From Antarctobacter albus (GTDB lineage Bacteria; Pseudomonadota; Alphaproteobacteria; Rhodobacterales; Rhodobacteraceae), in the NCBI RefSeq assembly GCF_900101505.1, contig NZ_FMZI01000015.1:44789-108788 (forward strand): a stretch of 64,000 bases of DNA, written 5' to 3'. The notes under the pieces are model-generated. The model was not told the DNA's origin. It did not search any database and worked only from the letters and a program-made list of their open reading frames with translations. Of the stretch, positions 28,054 through 37,102 are shown piece by piece (within the stretch, counting starts at the first letter, position 1; each line of letters opens with the position of its first letter). Both the position numbers and the translations under genes were made by a program.

Positions 28054-28529
28054 CGCTCTCCTTCCAGGGCCGCGCATCCGGCCTCATCCAAGAACAGATC
28101 GGTGTGACCCTTGGCGGGGACAAAACCCAGCCGGTCATAGAAACGGCGTGCCGCAGGCGTCCGGTCATAGACCTGCAGGCGCAGGAAGCAAGCCCCCCAA
28201 GCCCGCGCCGCATCGGCAAAGGCGGCCCCCAGCAGGCGCCGCCCCAGCCCGCCGGAACGCTGCGTGGGCGACACCCAGAGGTCCGAGACATAAAGCCCCG
28301 CACCGCCCCGCACCGTCGACAGCCCCGGCGAATACAGCGCCAGCCCGGCCAACGCCCCGCCCTCCTCGGCCATCTGGGCGCGAAAGGCGGGAATGTCTCC
28401 CCAACCCGCGCGCTCCAGCGCCTCGGGAGAGGCGTTGTAGGTATCGCCCAGGTCCCGCGCCAAGGCGGCAAGTGCGCTGTCGAGCCGCCCCACGTCGGAG
28501 CGCCCCGCCGTCCTGATCGTCACCGCCAT
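28050..28529 (-). CDS. GNAT-family N-acetyltransferase
   Basis: 159 residues, starting at the ATG at 28529 that overlaps the BKACE stop (TGATG). GNAT acetyl-CoA motif A is SDLWVSPTQRSGGLGRRLL, followed by RFYDRLGF near the C-terminus. Acyl acceptor unknown. It lies directly before the amidohydrolase gene; an acetyltransferase and a deacetylase in one operon might act on the same amine in a protection and release scheme (inference). Confidence 0.88.
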   Translation of the reverse strand: MAVTIRTAGRSDVGRLDSALAALARDLGDTYNASPEALERAGWGDIPAFRAQMAEEGGALAGLALYSPGLSTVRGGAGLYVSDLWVSPTQRSGGLGRRLLGAAFADAARAWGACFLRLQVYDRTPAARRFYDRLGFVPAKGHTDLFLDEAGCAALEGER

Positions 28530-29455
28530 CAGATCGCCGTCCTGTCCGCGCCCTTCAGGCCCAGCATCCGGCGGGCATCCTCTGGCGAGGCGACCTCGCG
28601 GCCCATGTCCTCGACGATGCGCCGGATCTTGGCCACCTGTTCGGCATTGGTCCGCGCCAGCTGCCCGCGCGCGATCATCAGGCTGTCTTCCAGCCCGACG
28701 CGCACATGCCCGCCCATCGCGGCGGCCATGCTGGTCAGCGGGATCTGGTGCCGTCCAGCGGCCAGGACCGAGAACATGTAGTCCTTGCCGAACAGCTTGT
28801 CGGCGATGGTCTTCATGTGGGTCAGGTTCTCCGGGTCCGGCCCCATGCCCCCCAGCACGCCAAAGACGAACTGGATGAAGAACGGCGGTTCGACCATGCC
28901 GCGATCCACGAAATGACGCAGCATGTAGAGGTGGCCCAGGTCGTAGCACTCGAACTCGAACCGCGCGCCGCGCTCCGCGCCCATCGTCTGAAGGATGCCG
29001 GCGATGTCGCGCGGCGTGTTCTTGAACACCAGGTCATCGGAGTTTTCCAGGAACGGCTGTTCCCAGTCGTGTTTCCAGTCGTCGATGCGCGCCGCAGCAG
29101 GATAAAGCGCAAAGTTCATCGACCCCATGTTGAGGCTGCACATCTCCGGTTCGGCCAGCTTGGGCGCGGCCAGCCGCTGGTCCAGCGTCATCACCGCACT
29201 GCCGCCGGTGGAAATGTTCAGGACAGCGCCCGTCGCCTGCTTGATCCGCGGCAGGAACCCCATGAAATGCGCCGGGTCGGCAGAGGGCTGCCCGGTCTTG
29301 GGGTCGCGGGCGTGCAGGTGCAGGATCGAGGCCCCGGCCTCTGCCGCGCCAACCGCGTGTTCCGTGATCTGATCCGCCGTCACCGGCAGGTACGGCGACA
29401 TCGACGGCGTGTGGATCGAACCTGTCACGGCGCAGGTGATGAGGATCTTGCTCAT
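28529..29455 (-). CDS. Beta-keto acid cleavage enzyme (BKACE, DUF849)
   Basis: 308 residues. Opening ILITCAVTGSIHTPSMSPYL, then ILHLHARDPKTGQPS (zinc ligands HxH), LNISTGGS and GHVRVGLEDSLMIARG: the BKACE signature, whose founding member is 3-keto-5-aminohexanoate cleavage enzyme (Kce). The family condenses a beta-keto acid with acetyl-CoA to give a CoA ester and acetoacetate. Which keto acid is used here is unknown. It follows an aminotransferase gene by 1 bp. Confidence 0.93.
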   Translation of the reverse strand: MSKILITCAVTGSIHTPSMSPYLPVTADQITEHAVGAAEAGASILHLHARDPKTGQPSADPAHFMGFLPRIKQATGAVLNISTGGSAVMTLDQRLAAPKLAEPEMCSLNMGSMNFALYPAAARIDDWKHDWEQPFLENSDDLVFKNTPRDIAGILQTMGAERGARFEFECYDLGHLYMLRHFVDRGMVEPPFFIQFVFGVLGGMGPDPENLTHMKTIADKLFGKDYMFSVLAAGRHQIPLTSMAAAMGGHVRVGLEDSLMIARGQLARTNAEQVAKIRRIVEDMGREVASPEDARRMLGLKGADRTAI

Positions 29456-29456
29456 G

Positions 29457-30794
29457 TCATCCGGCCTGCATCACGGGCGCGATTTCCTGCGCGAACTGGA
29501 CAAGGGACTCGTCCAGCCCCTCGATGATCTCGTCGATATGCCCCTCGTTCAGGATCAATGGCGGGCAGACAAGGATATGGTCCCCCTCCACCCCGTCACG
29601 GGTGCGGCGCGAATAGACGATCAGCCCACGCTCATAGGCGATGTCCACGAACCGCTGATGCGCGTTTAGCTGTTTCGGCAGGGGCGCCTTGGTGCTCCGG
29701 TCCGACATGAACTCGAAGGCGGTCAACAGGCCCTTGCCGCGCACGTCCCCGATGATCTCGTGCCGCTGCATCAGGCCGTTCAGCCGCGCCAGCAGCTTTT
29801 CCCCCATCGCGGCGGCATTGGTGCAGAGGTCTTGCCGGTCGATCTCTTCCAGCACGGCAAGGCCCGCCGCGCAGGCCAGCGGGTTGCCCGCGTAGGTGAA
29901 CCCATGCGCAAAGCCGCCCGCGTCCAGCACGGGCTCCACCAGCCGCCTGTCGGCCACCATCGCACCCAGCGGCGCATAGCCGGAGCCGATGCCCTTGGAC
30001 ATGACCACGATGTCGGGCCGCACGCCCCAATGGTCGACGCCCAGGAAAGCGCCGGTGCGCCCCGCCCCGGTCATGACCTCGTCGAGGATCAGCAGGATTC
30101 CGTACTGGTCGCAGATCTCGCGCACCCTTTCGAGATAGCCGGCGGGAGAGACCAGCGCCCCGGTCGAGGCGCCGCCGATCGGCTCGACGATAAAGGCAAG
30201 CACGTTCTCCGGGCCTTCCTCCTCGATCCGCCGGGCCAACATGTCGGCATAGTGCCGCCCTGTCACCGCATCGTCAGGGTCCAGCCCGTCGAGATAGGCG
30301 CGCGGCGCGGGCACCTTGGGCATGACCCGCATCATGGGTTCAAACGGCGCGGTCAGCGTCGTGTAGCCGGTGGTCGCCAGCGCCCCCAAAGTGCAACCGT
30401 GATAAGAGGGCGTGCGTGAAATGATCTTCCATCGCTCCCCCTGCCCCACGGCCAGCGCGTATTGCCGCGCCAGTTTCATGGCGCTTTCCACAGCCTCGGA
30501 CCCGCCGGAAACAAAGAACACGCGGTCCAGCCCCTCGGGCATCTTCTCGGCCAGTTTCTCGGCCATGTTCTCCGAGGCCTCGGTTTCGAAATGCAGACGA
30601 TAGCCGAAGGTCGATTTCTCCATCTGGCGCTGCATCGCGGCCAAGACATGCTCGTTGGAATGGCCGATGTTGCAAACCATCGCGCCGGACGATCCATCAA
30701 GATAGCGGCGCCCGTTCTTGTCCCACATGTAGACGCCGCGCGCCTGGTCCAGCACCGGCTTGCGTCCGCGGCCCTGGTAGAAAAGCTTGCTCAT
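29457..30794 (-). CDS. Class III (aspartate-family) PLP aminotransferase
   Basis: 445 residues. PLP-site signature ILLILDEVMTGAGRTGAF, catalytic Lys in VVMSKGIGSGYAPLGAM, FVSGGSEAVESAMKLARQY and SYHGCTLGALATTGY; a typical omega-aminotransferase fold type I enzyme. Immediately upstream of BKACE, it may make the keto acid that BKACE cleaves or deaminate an omega-amino group (inference). Begins 4 bp after the ABC ATPase gene. Confidence 0.92.
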   Translation of the reverse strand: MSKLFYQGRGRKPVLDQARGVYMWDKNGRRYLDGSSGAMVCNIGHSNEHVLAAMQRQMEKSTFGYRLHFETEASENMAEKLAEKMPEGLDRVFFVSGGSEAVESAMKLARQYALAVGQGERWKIISRTPSYHGCTLGALATTGYTTLTAPFEPMMRVMPKVPAPRAYLDGLDPDDAVTGRHYADMLARRIEEEGPENVLAFIVEPIGGASTGALVSPAGYLERVREICDQYGILLILDEVMTGAGRTGAFLGVDHWGVRPDIVVMSKGIGSGYAPLGAMVADRRLVEPVLDAGGFAHGFTYAGNPLACAAGLAVLEEIDRQDLCTNAAAMGEKLLARLNGLMQRHEIIGDVRGKGLLTAFEFMSDRSTKAPLPKQLNAHQRFVDIAYERGLIVYSRRTRDGVEGDHILVCPPLILNEGHIDEIIEGLDESLVQFAQEIAPVMQAG

Positions 30795-30798
30795 CCCG

Positions 30799-31872
30799 TC
30801 ACCCCGGCAATGCGGCGCAATCCACGGGACGGAACCCCGCCGTCACCGTGGTGCCCTCGGCAAAGGGGTGGCCGTCGATCATGTTGATCGCCTGGAACTG
30901 GCGGTCACCGGCGCGGATGAAATAGCGCACGGTCTGGCCCTGGTAGTCGACGGTTTCCACAACCGCCTCGGAGGTGACCATGCCGGTCGTGTCGGCGCCC
31001 TGCGGCATCAATTGCAGTTTCTCGGCCCGCAGCACCAGCTTGGCGGCACCTTCGCTGACCTTCGGTGCTTTGTCGGCGGGTACAGGCACCTTGCCAAAGA
31101 CGGGCACGTCCAGCGCCACCGTCTCGGCATCCTTGCCGCTGCACGTTCCCTCGATGATGTTGGAGGCGCCCAGGAAATTGGCGACGAACTCGCTGGCCGG
31201 GCGGTTGTAGACCTCTTCCGGGGTGCCGACCTGTTCGACGCGGCCCGCGCTCATGACGACGATCTGGTCGGACATGGCCAGCGCCTCGGACTGGTCATGC
31301 GTGACAAAGACGGTGGTGACGCCGATCTGGTCCTGGATGCGCTTTAATTCGACCCGCATGTCCTCGCGCAGGTTGGCATCCAGCGCCGAGAGCGGTTCGT
31401 CCAGCAACAGCACGTCCGGTTCGATCACGATGGCGCGGGCCAGCGCGATGCGCTGTTGCTGCCCGCCGGACAGGGCCTTGGGATAGCGGTCGCCCACGTC
31501 GGGCAATTGCACCAGGTCCAGCGCCTTTTGCACGCGGCCCGGAATCTCGGAACTGGGTACGTTGCGGTACTTCAGGCCAAAGGCCACGTTGTCGGCCACG
31601 CTCTTGTGCGGAAACAGCGCGTAGTTCTGGAACACGATGCCCAAGTTGCGCTTGTGGATCGGCACGTTGTTCACGCTCTTGCCGCCGATGCGGATCTCGC
31701 CCTCGGTCGGGTCCAGCAGCCCGGCGATCATCCGCAGGTTGGTCGTCTTGCCACAACCGGACGGGCCGAGCAGCGTCAGGAAGGTGCCCTCGGGGATTTC
31801 CAGGTTGGTCGGATGCACGGCGGTGAACGTGCCGAACCGCTTGACGATATTGTCCAGGGTGACGGTACTCAT
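30799..31872 (-). CDS. ABC transporter ATP-binding protein (PotA-like)
   Basis: 357 residues from the ATG at 31872. Walker A GPSGCGKTTNLRMIAGL, ABC signature LSGGQQQRIALARA, Walker B VLLLDEPLSALD, H-loop VFVTHDQSEAL, and a C-terminal TOBE-like domain, the PotA/FbpC type. Energises the polyamine-type importer encoded by the surrounding genes. Note that it lies after the binding-protein gene in transcription order. Confidence 0.9.
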   Translation of the reverse strand: MSTVTLDNIVKRFGTFTAVHPTNLEIPEGTFLTLLGPSGCGKTTNLRMIAGLLDPTEGEIRIGGKSVNNVPIHKRNLGIVFQNYALFPHKSVADNVAFGLKYRNVPSSEIPGRVQKALDLVQLPDVGDRYPKALSGGQQQRIALARAIVIEPDVLLLDEPLSALDANLREDMRVELKRIQDQIGVTTVFVTHDQSEALAMSDQIVVMSAGRVEQVGTPEEVYNRPASEFVANFLGASNIIEGTCSGKDAETVALDVPVFGKVPVPADKAPKVSEGAAKLVLRAEKLQLMPQGADTTGMVTSEAVVETVDYQGQTVRYFIRAGDRQFQAINMIDGHPFAEGTTVTAGFRPVDCAALPG

Positions 31873-31941
31873 GGGCAAGGTCCTGCGAGAGAGGGGCGCC
31901 CGCCCCGGCACGACGACCGGGACAGGCAGGTTGGATTGGGG

Positions 31942-33090
31942 TCAGTAGCCCTTCTGGACGCGACCGAAGGTTTTCGACCAGGCGGCCTCGTGACCGTTCC
32001 AGTAATCCGGATCGGCAAAGGTCAGGCCCGACAGCGTGCCCGTGGGATCGAAGGCCGGCAAAGTCGGGATCTTCTCGCCCAGGTCGACCTTCTGCGGGTC
32101 CAGCGCGGGCGGATAGCTCTGCCCCTCGGCCACGGCGATCGAGGTCGCCGGGTCCAGCATGAAGTTCAGCAGCTCCTCGCAGGCCTCCAGCGGCGACCCC
32201 TTGATGACGAACATGCATTCCTGCCAGCCAAAGCCGTTGGGCGGGTCCATGTAGCCGATGTCGTGGCCCTGTTCCTGCAGCGCGTAGATGCGGCCGGACC
32301 AGCCCTCGGTGACATGGATTTCCTCCTCGGCCAGAAGGCTCATCAGCTCGGCGCCCGAGCCCCAGTATTTCAGCGCCAGGTCGCGATGGGCACGCACGGC
32401 ATCCCAGCAAGCCTCTTCGTCGGTGACACCGTTCGGATCCTGCCCGGTCTGCAGCGAGGCATACCACATCCGCGTGCGCCAGTCGGACCAGCCGCCGATC
32501 TTGCCCTTGTGGGCCTCGTCGATCAGGATCTTGGCGCCCTTTTCCTGCATCTCTTCGTCCGAGATGTACTTGCGGTTATAGGCCAGCCCGGTGGTGCCAT
32601 AGTCGTAGGGCACGCAGCTGAGCGAGCCATCGGTGATGTCGCGGAATACGTCCACCAGCTTGGGGATGACGTATTGCAGGTTGGGGATGCGCTCTTCGTT
32701 CAGCTTGGTGGTCAGGCCCAGCCCGTGATAGCGCGCGTAGTCGAAAACACCGGACAGGTGGGCGATGTTGTATTCGCCCGGCTGGCTCGCCTTCACCCGG
32801 CTGATGTATTCGTCGCCGCCTCCGAAGGTACCATCGACAACTTCGATGCCGGTCTTGGCGGTGAAGGGATCAAAGGCGTTGGCGCGCAGCGCCTCTGACA
32901 CCACGCCACCCCAGCCATCGAACCGGACCTGACTGACGCTTTGCGCAAATGCGCGATAGGGGGTCACCAGGCCATAGGCCGCGCCCGCCGCGCCGAACAG
33001 GCCCAGAAAGCTGCGGCGATCCAGGTCGCCGTTCATGTAACGCTCGCGCAGGCGCTCATAGCGTGTGGTGTCGTCGATCTTGCGTGTCAT
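31942..33090 (-). CDS. ABC transporter substrate-binding protein (PotD-like, Tat-exported)
   Basis: 382 residues. ATG at 33090 chosen because AAGGAG lies 6 bp away; the ATG at 33096 abuts it. A twin-arginine motif DRRSFLGLFG at residues 24-33 precedes a hydrophobic stretch and YRAFA-QS, indicating Tat export. The mature part is a PotD/PotF-type type II binding fold (VRFDGWGGVVSEALRANAFD, FGGGDEYISRVKAS, LSCVPYDYGTTGLAYN). Ligand likely a polyamine or related cation (inference). Confidence 0.88.
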   Translation of the reverse strand: MTRKIDDTTRYERLRERYMNGDLDRRSFLGLFGAAGAAYGLVTPYRAFAQSVSQVRFDGWGGVVSEALRANAFDPFTAKTGIEVVDGTFGGGDEYISRVKASQPGEYNIAHLSGVFDYARYHGLGLTTKLNEERIPNLQYVIPKLVDVFRDITDGSLSCVPYDYGTTGLAYNRKYISDEEMQEKGAKILIDEAHKGKIGGWSDWRTRMWYASLQTGQDPNGVTDEEACWDAVRAHRDLALKYWGSGAELMSLLAEEEIHVTEGWSGRIYALQEQGHDIGYMDPPNGFGWQECMFVIKGSPLEACEELLNFMLDPATSIAVAEGQSYPPALDPQKVDLGEKIPTLPAFDPTGTLSGLTFADPDYWNGHEAAWSKTFGRVQKGY

Positions 33091-33129
33091 CTTCATCTCC
33101 TTGTCGGGTATGGGACTATGCAGGCGGTT

Positions 33130-33921
33130 CTAGGTGCCGCTCTTGCGGGCGAGTTGCCGTGCGATCGCCGCCCCGATCAGGGGCAGGCCGACCGTCATGA
33201 CAATCATGACTGTGCCAAGGGCATTGATTTCCGGGCTGATGGAATTGCGCAGCATGGCAAAGATCTGGGTCGGCACGGTTTCCACCCCGCCGGGTTTCCA
33301 GAACAGCGTGCCGGTGATGTCGTCAAAGCTGATCGTGAAGGCAAAGAGCGCCCCGGCAAGCACCGCCGGCAGCATCAGCGGCAGGGTGACCTGGAAAAAG
33401 GTCTGGACCGGGCTGGCCCCAAGGCTCATCGCCGCCTCTTCGACGTCGCGCCGGATCGAGACCAGCCGGGCCTGCACCACAAGAATCACGAAGGGCAGCG
33501 TAAAGATCACATGGCCGAAGAGCAGCAGCGTGAAACTCTTGTGCAAACCGAGGAAGTTGAGGAACAGCAGCAACGCCACCGCCAGCACCACCTCGGGCAC
33601 GAGGATCGGCGCGATCAGCAGGGTCGAGATCGCGTTGGCGCCCGGCACCTTGTAGCGCACCAGCGCGAGACTGGCCAGGACGCCCAGCGTCGTCGAGATC
33701 ACCGCCGTCAGCAGGCCCAGCACGATCGAGGTGCGAAAGGCGCGCATGATGGCGTCGTTGTTCCACAGTTCCACGAACCAGCGGAAGGAAAAGCCGGTCA
33801 TCGGGAAGCTGCCGAACTGGCTGGCGTTGAAGCTCAGCAGCACGACCACGGCCACCGGCAGGAACATGAAGCCGTAGACAAGCAGGCTCCACAGGCGGAT
33901 CAATTGCCATCCCCAGCGCAT
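33130..33921 (-). CDS. ABC transporter permease (PotC-like)
   Basis: 263 residues with six predicted membrane helices and the EAA loop EAAMSLGASPVQTFFQVTLP. Shape and length of PotC/PotI permeases. The ATG overlaps the PotB-like gene's stop by 1 bp (TGATG). The pair forms the membrane channel of the importer. Confidence 0.9.
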   Translation of the reverse strand: MRWGWQLIRLWSLLVYGFMFLPVAVVVLLSFNASQFGSFPMTGFSFRWFVELWNNDAIMRAFRTSIVLGLLTAVISTTLGVLASLALVRYKVPGANAISTLLIAPILVPEVVLAVALLLFLNFLGLHKSFTLLLFGHVIFTLPFVILVVQARLVSIRRDVEEAAMSLGASPVQTFFQVTLPLMLPAVLAGALFAFTISFDDITGTLFWKPGGVETVPTQIFAMLRNSISPEINALGTVMIVMTVGLPLIGAAIARQLARKSGT

Positions 33922-34787
33922 CAGCCCAGCCCCTTCATCAGTTGTGCCATGCCCAGATAGCGGTTGTAGATCATGACCAGCGCGCCCAGCACGACCAGCA
34001 GCATCAGGCTGAGCGCCGAGCCCAGCGGCCAGTTGAGTTGCGTGATGATCGCCTCAAAGACGAGGTTGGCGAACATGGCGTCACGCGGCCCGCCCAGCAC
34101 CAGCGGCGTGATGTAGGTGCCCGCCCCCAGCACGAAGCACAGCAACCCGCCCGCCGCGAGACCGGGCAGCGACAGCGGCAGCGTGACCTGGATGAAGGAC
34201 TGCCACTTGGTCGCGCCAAGCGAATTGGCGGCATCCTCGAGGTTGGTGTCGATGCCGTCGAGGCTGACAAAGACGTTCAGCACCATGAAGGGCAGCAGGA
34301 AGTGCACGAGGCCGAGGATCACGGTTGTCTCGTTGTAGAGCATGTTCAACGGCTCGCCGATGATGCCGACGCTCATCAGCAGGGTGTTCAGCGCGCCCGA
34401 GACGCCCAGGATATTGATCCAGCTCATCGTGCGGATGATGTAGCTGATCCAGAAGGGCAGCATCAGCAGCAGCAACAGGATGACCTTGTTGCCGCGCGAC
34501 CGGGCGATGAAATAGGCCGCCGGATAGCCCATCAGCGCACAGACGATGGTGGTGATGGCGGCGATGCGCAGGGTACTGAACAGGATGTCGCGGTAGAACC
34601 TGTCGGTCAGCGCCTCCTGCCAGTTGTCGAGGTAGAAGCCGACCTGGTCGGCGCCGGTGGCTGTGCGCAGCCAGAAGCTGTAGACCACGATGAAGATCAG
34701 CGGCACCAGCAGCAGCAGCGTGACCGCGCTGATGGCCGGGGCCAGCAGGATCCAGGGTTGGCGCGCCTCACGGGCTTCGACGGACAT
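33921..34787 (-). CDS. ABC transporter permease (PotB-like)
   Basis: 288 residues from the ATG at 34787, preceded by GAGGAAACGC; the longer frame starts inside the promoter region. Six membrane helices, EAA loop DAANSLGATKWQSFIQVTLP. First gene of the ten-gene minus-strand operon and divergent from a LysR gene 94 bp away. In that gap, AT-rich sequence around 34835-34875 probably contains both promoters and the LysR operator. Confidence 0.9.
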   Translation of the reverse strand: MSVEAREARQPWILLAPAISAVTLLLLVPLIFIVVYSFWLRTATGADQVGFYLDNWQEALTDRFYRDILFSTLRIAAITTIVCALMGYPAAYFIARSRGNKVILLLLLMLPFWISYIIRTMSWINILGVSGALNTLLMSVGIIGEPLNMLYNETTVILGLVHFLLPFMVLNVFVSLDGIDTNLEDAANSLGATKWQSFIQVTLPLSLPGLAAGGLLCFVLGAGTYITPLVLGGPRDAMFANLVFEAIITQLNWPLGSALSLMLLVVLGALVMIYNRYLGMAQLMKGLG

Positions 34788-34881
34788 GCGTTTCCTCGTG
34801 TCTGGAGACTTGCGGAAACCATGCGAAGCGGACAATCATAGATCAAATAGATATGCAGAATGATGACTATAGGTGGCGCCT

Positions 34882-35862
34882 ATGACCCCTGCCGATCCCG
34901 CAAGCGATCCGCGCTATGAACCTGACCGCATTGCACGCGAGCTGGACTGGAACCTCTTGCGCACTTTCGTGGTGCTGGCGGACAGCCATTCGATCACCGA
35001 GGCAGCGCAGCGGCTGAGGCTCAAGCAACCTTCAGTTTCCGCGGCACTTCAAAGGCTTGAGGACCGGATCGGGCGCAAGCTGGTGAACCGGTCCCCGGGG
35101 CATTTCCAGCTGACCGATGCGGGCCGCCTGCTGTATCGCGAGGCGGTGGAAATCAACGGCTCTGTCCTGCGCCTGTCGACACTGGTGCGCGAGCTGACCG
35201 ACGAGGTGCAGGGGCATGTCAAGATCGAGGTGGCCAGCCATGTCGTCTGCCCGGTTTTTGATCAGACGCTGGCCGCGTTCCACCGGTCCCACCCCCGCGC
35301 CAGCCTGTCGATCGAGGTCCGGTCCAGCGCCGAGGCCATCGCCGAGGTGCTGGCCAAGCGCGCGTCCTTCGCCATCTGCCTGGTGCGGGATCACAGCCCC
35401 AAGCTGGAATACCGGCGCCTCTACCGCGAGTATTTCGGCCTGTTCTGCGGGCCGGAACATGCGCTTTTCGGGCGTGACGACCTGTCCATCGGCGATCTTG
35501 CCGGGCTTGGGTCGGTCAGTTTCGAAACCGACCGGCTGCAGGACGTGCTGCGGCCCGTCACGCTGATGCGGGCCCAGGCCGACCTGGGCCAGCGGATCAC
35601 CGGCGTCTCGACCAACCTCGAAGAGGTCCGGCGCATGATCATCGCCGGGCTGGGCATCGGCCCCCTGCCCGTCCACGTCGCGGCGCGGGACGTGCGGGAC
35701 GGATTGCTATGGCAATTGCCCCCCTATACCGACCTGCCCGCCATCGACGTTCATGTCGTCTGGAACCCGAAGGCGGTCAAGAACCGGGCCGAGGACCTGC
35801 TGCTGGCCGCCCTGCTGGAGGCGATCGAGGCCACCCCGATGGAGGAACGCACCTATCGCTGA
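34882..35862 (+). CDS. LysR-family regulator of the transporter/BKACE operon (probable)
   Basis: 326 residues from the ATG at 34882 (AGGTGG 5 bp upstream; an in-frame GTG lies at 34873). HTH: LLRTFVVLADSHSITEAAQRL, LKQPSVSAALQRLEDRIGRK, followed by LTDAGRLL. C-terminal effector domain intact. Divergent from the operon, so a likely activator responding to the imported compound (inference). Confidence 0.87.
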   Translation: MTPADPASDPRYEPDRIARELDWNLLRTFVVLADSHSITEAAQRLRLKQPSVSAALQRLEDRIGRKLVNRSPGHFQLTDAGRLLYREAVEINGSVLRLSTLVRELTDEVQGHVKIEVASHVVCPVFDQTLAAFHRSHPRASLSIEVRSSAEAIAEVLAKRASFAICLVRDHSPKLEYRRLYREYFGLFCGPEHALFGRDDLSIGDLAGLGSVSFETDRLQDVLRPVTLMRAQADLGQRITGVSTNLEEVRRMIIAGLGIGPLPVHVAARDVRDGLLWQLPPYTDLPAIDVHVVWNPKAVKNRAEDLLLAALLEAIEATPMEERTYR

Positions 35863-35865
35863 CCG

Positions 35866-37098
35866 TCAGAAGGTCATCGGCGCAAATTCCTCGTTGTCCG
35901 CGGCGACGGCCGCGCGCAATTCGCCCACGATCCCCGGGTCGGCGGCGTTCACGCGGCTCCAGTTCGGGACAAAGGGTGTTTCGTTCGGTTTTTCAAGGAA
36001 CACCTTGCCTGCCTCCACGATGTTGTTGGCAAACAGCTCGACCGTCAGTTCCTCGCGGTGGCGGTCGATGGTCAGCCCGTTCATCTTGGCATCGTTGTCG
36101 TAGAACTCGATCAGGTCCAGCGCCACGCGGTAATAGGTGGCCTTGAGCGCGCGGAAGACATTGGGCGTAAAGACGGTGCCATCCGCCGCCAGCTTGCGGA
36201 AGATCGCCTTGCAGATGTCCATGGACATGCGGTTGAGGCCCGTGGCGGCGTCCTCTTCGCTGACCTGCTGGTGCTTGTGGTCATAGGCATCCGCGATTTC
36301 CACCTGGCAGACGGAATGCCGGCCCAGGTTGCGCCAGACCTCTGACAACACGCCGATTTCCAGCCCCCAGTCCGAGGGAATGCGCAGGTCGGGCAAGAGC
36401 GAGGTGCGCAGGGCAAATTCGCCCGACAGCGGATAGCGGAAGGCGCGCAAGTAGTCGATGTAATCGCGGTCGCCGATCGTGCGTTTCAGGGCGATCAACA
36501 GCGGCGAGACCAGCAGGCGCGTGACCCGCCCGTTCAGCTTGCCGTCGCCGATGCGCGGGTAATAGCCCTTGGACAGCTGGTAGCGGAAATTCGGGTTTAC
36601 GACAGGATAGACCAGCCGGTCCAGCAGGTCGCGCTTGTAGGTGACGATATCGCAGTCGTGCAGTGCCATGACAGAGGTATCGGCGCAGGAGATCAGGTAG
36701 CCCATGCAGGTCCACATGTTCTTGCCCTTGCCCTGTTCCTGCGGCGCCAGCCCCATCTCGGCCAGCTTGGCGTCCAGCTCTGACATGCGGGGACTGTCGT
36801 TCCACAGGACAACATGATCCTGCGGTAGTCTTGAAAAGAAATCGCGGGCGCGACGGAATTGTTGTTCGGTGGCGCGGTCCAGCCCGATGATGATCCGGTG
36901 CAGGTAGGTGACCTTGCTCAACTCATCGAGGATATTGCCCATCGCGGGCCCTTCGAGCTCGGAGTAGAGGCACGGCAGGACAAGCGTGATCTTGCGGGTC
37001 TGGGCGTAGGTCTCGATCTCGTAGATCAGCTCTTCCAGGGGGCGGCTGCGCAGGTTGTGAAACTGCGCGATATTGCCGTTCTGATGGAAATCAGACAT
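35866..37098 (-). CDS. gpgS: Glucosyl-3-phosphoglycerate synthase
   Basis: 410 residues. GT-A fold with the metal-binding DCD motif in MALHDCDIVTYKRDLL, FPLSGEFALRT-like RYPLSGEFALRTSL, DWGLEIGVLSEVWR and the late DAYDHKHQ: the pattern of GT81 glucosyl-3-phosphoglycerate synthase. It transfers glucose from an NDP-glucose to 3-phosphoglycerate, making glucosyl-3-phosphoglycerate, which a phosphatase converts to glucosylglycerate, a compatible solute. Lies 4 bp after a HAD phosphatase gene of the right type. Confidence 0.88.
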   Translation of the reverse strand: MSDFHQNGNIAQFHNLRSRPLEELIYEIETYAQTRKITLVLPCLYSELEGPAMGNILDELSKVTYLHRIIIGLDRATEQQFRRARDFFSRLPQDHVVLWNDSPRMSELDAKLAEMGLAPQEQGKGKNMWTCMGYLISCADTSVMALHDCDIVTYKRDLLDRLVYPVVNPNFRYQLSKGYYPRIGDGKLNGRVTRLLVSPLLIALKRTIGDRDYIDYLRAFRYPLSGEFALRTSLLPDLRIPSDWGLEIGVLSEVWRNLGRHSVCQVEIADAYDHKHQQVSEEDAATGLNRMSMDICKAIFRKLAADGTVFTPNVFRALKATYYRVALDLIEFYDNDAKMNGLTIDRHREELTVELFANNIVEAGKVFLEKPNETPFVPNWSRVNAADPGIVGELRAAVAADNEEFAPMTF

Positions 37099-37102
37099 GA
37101 GA

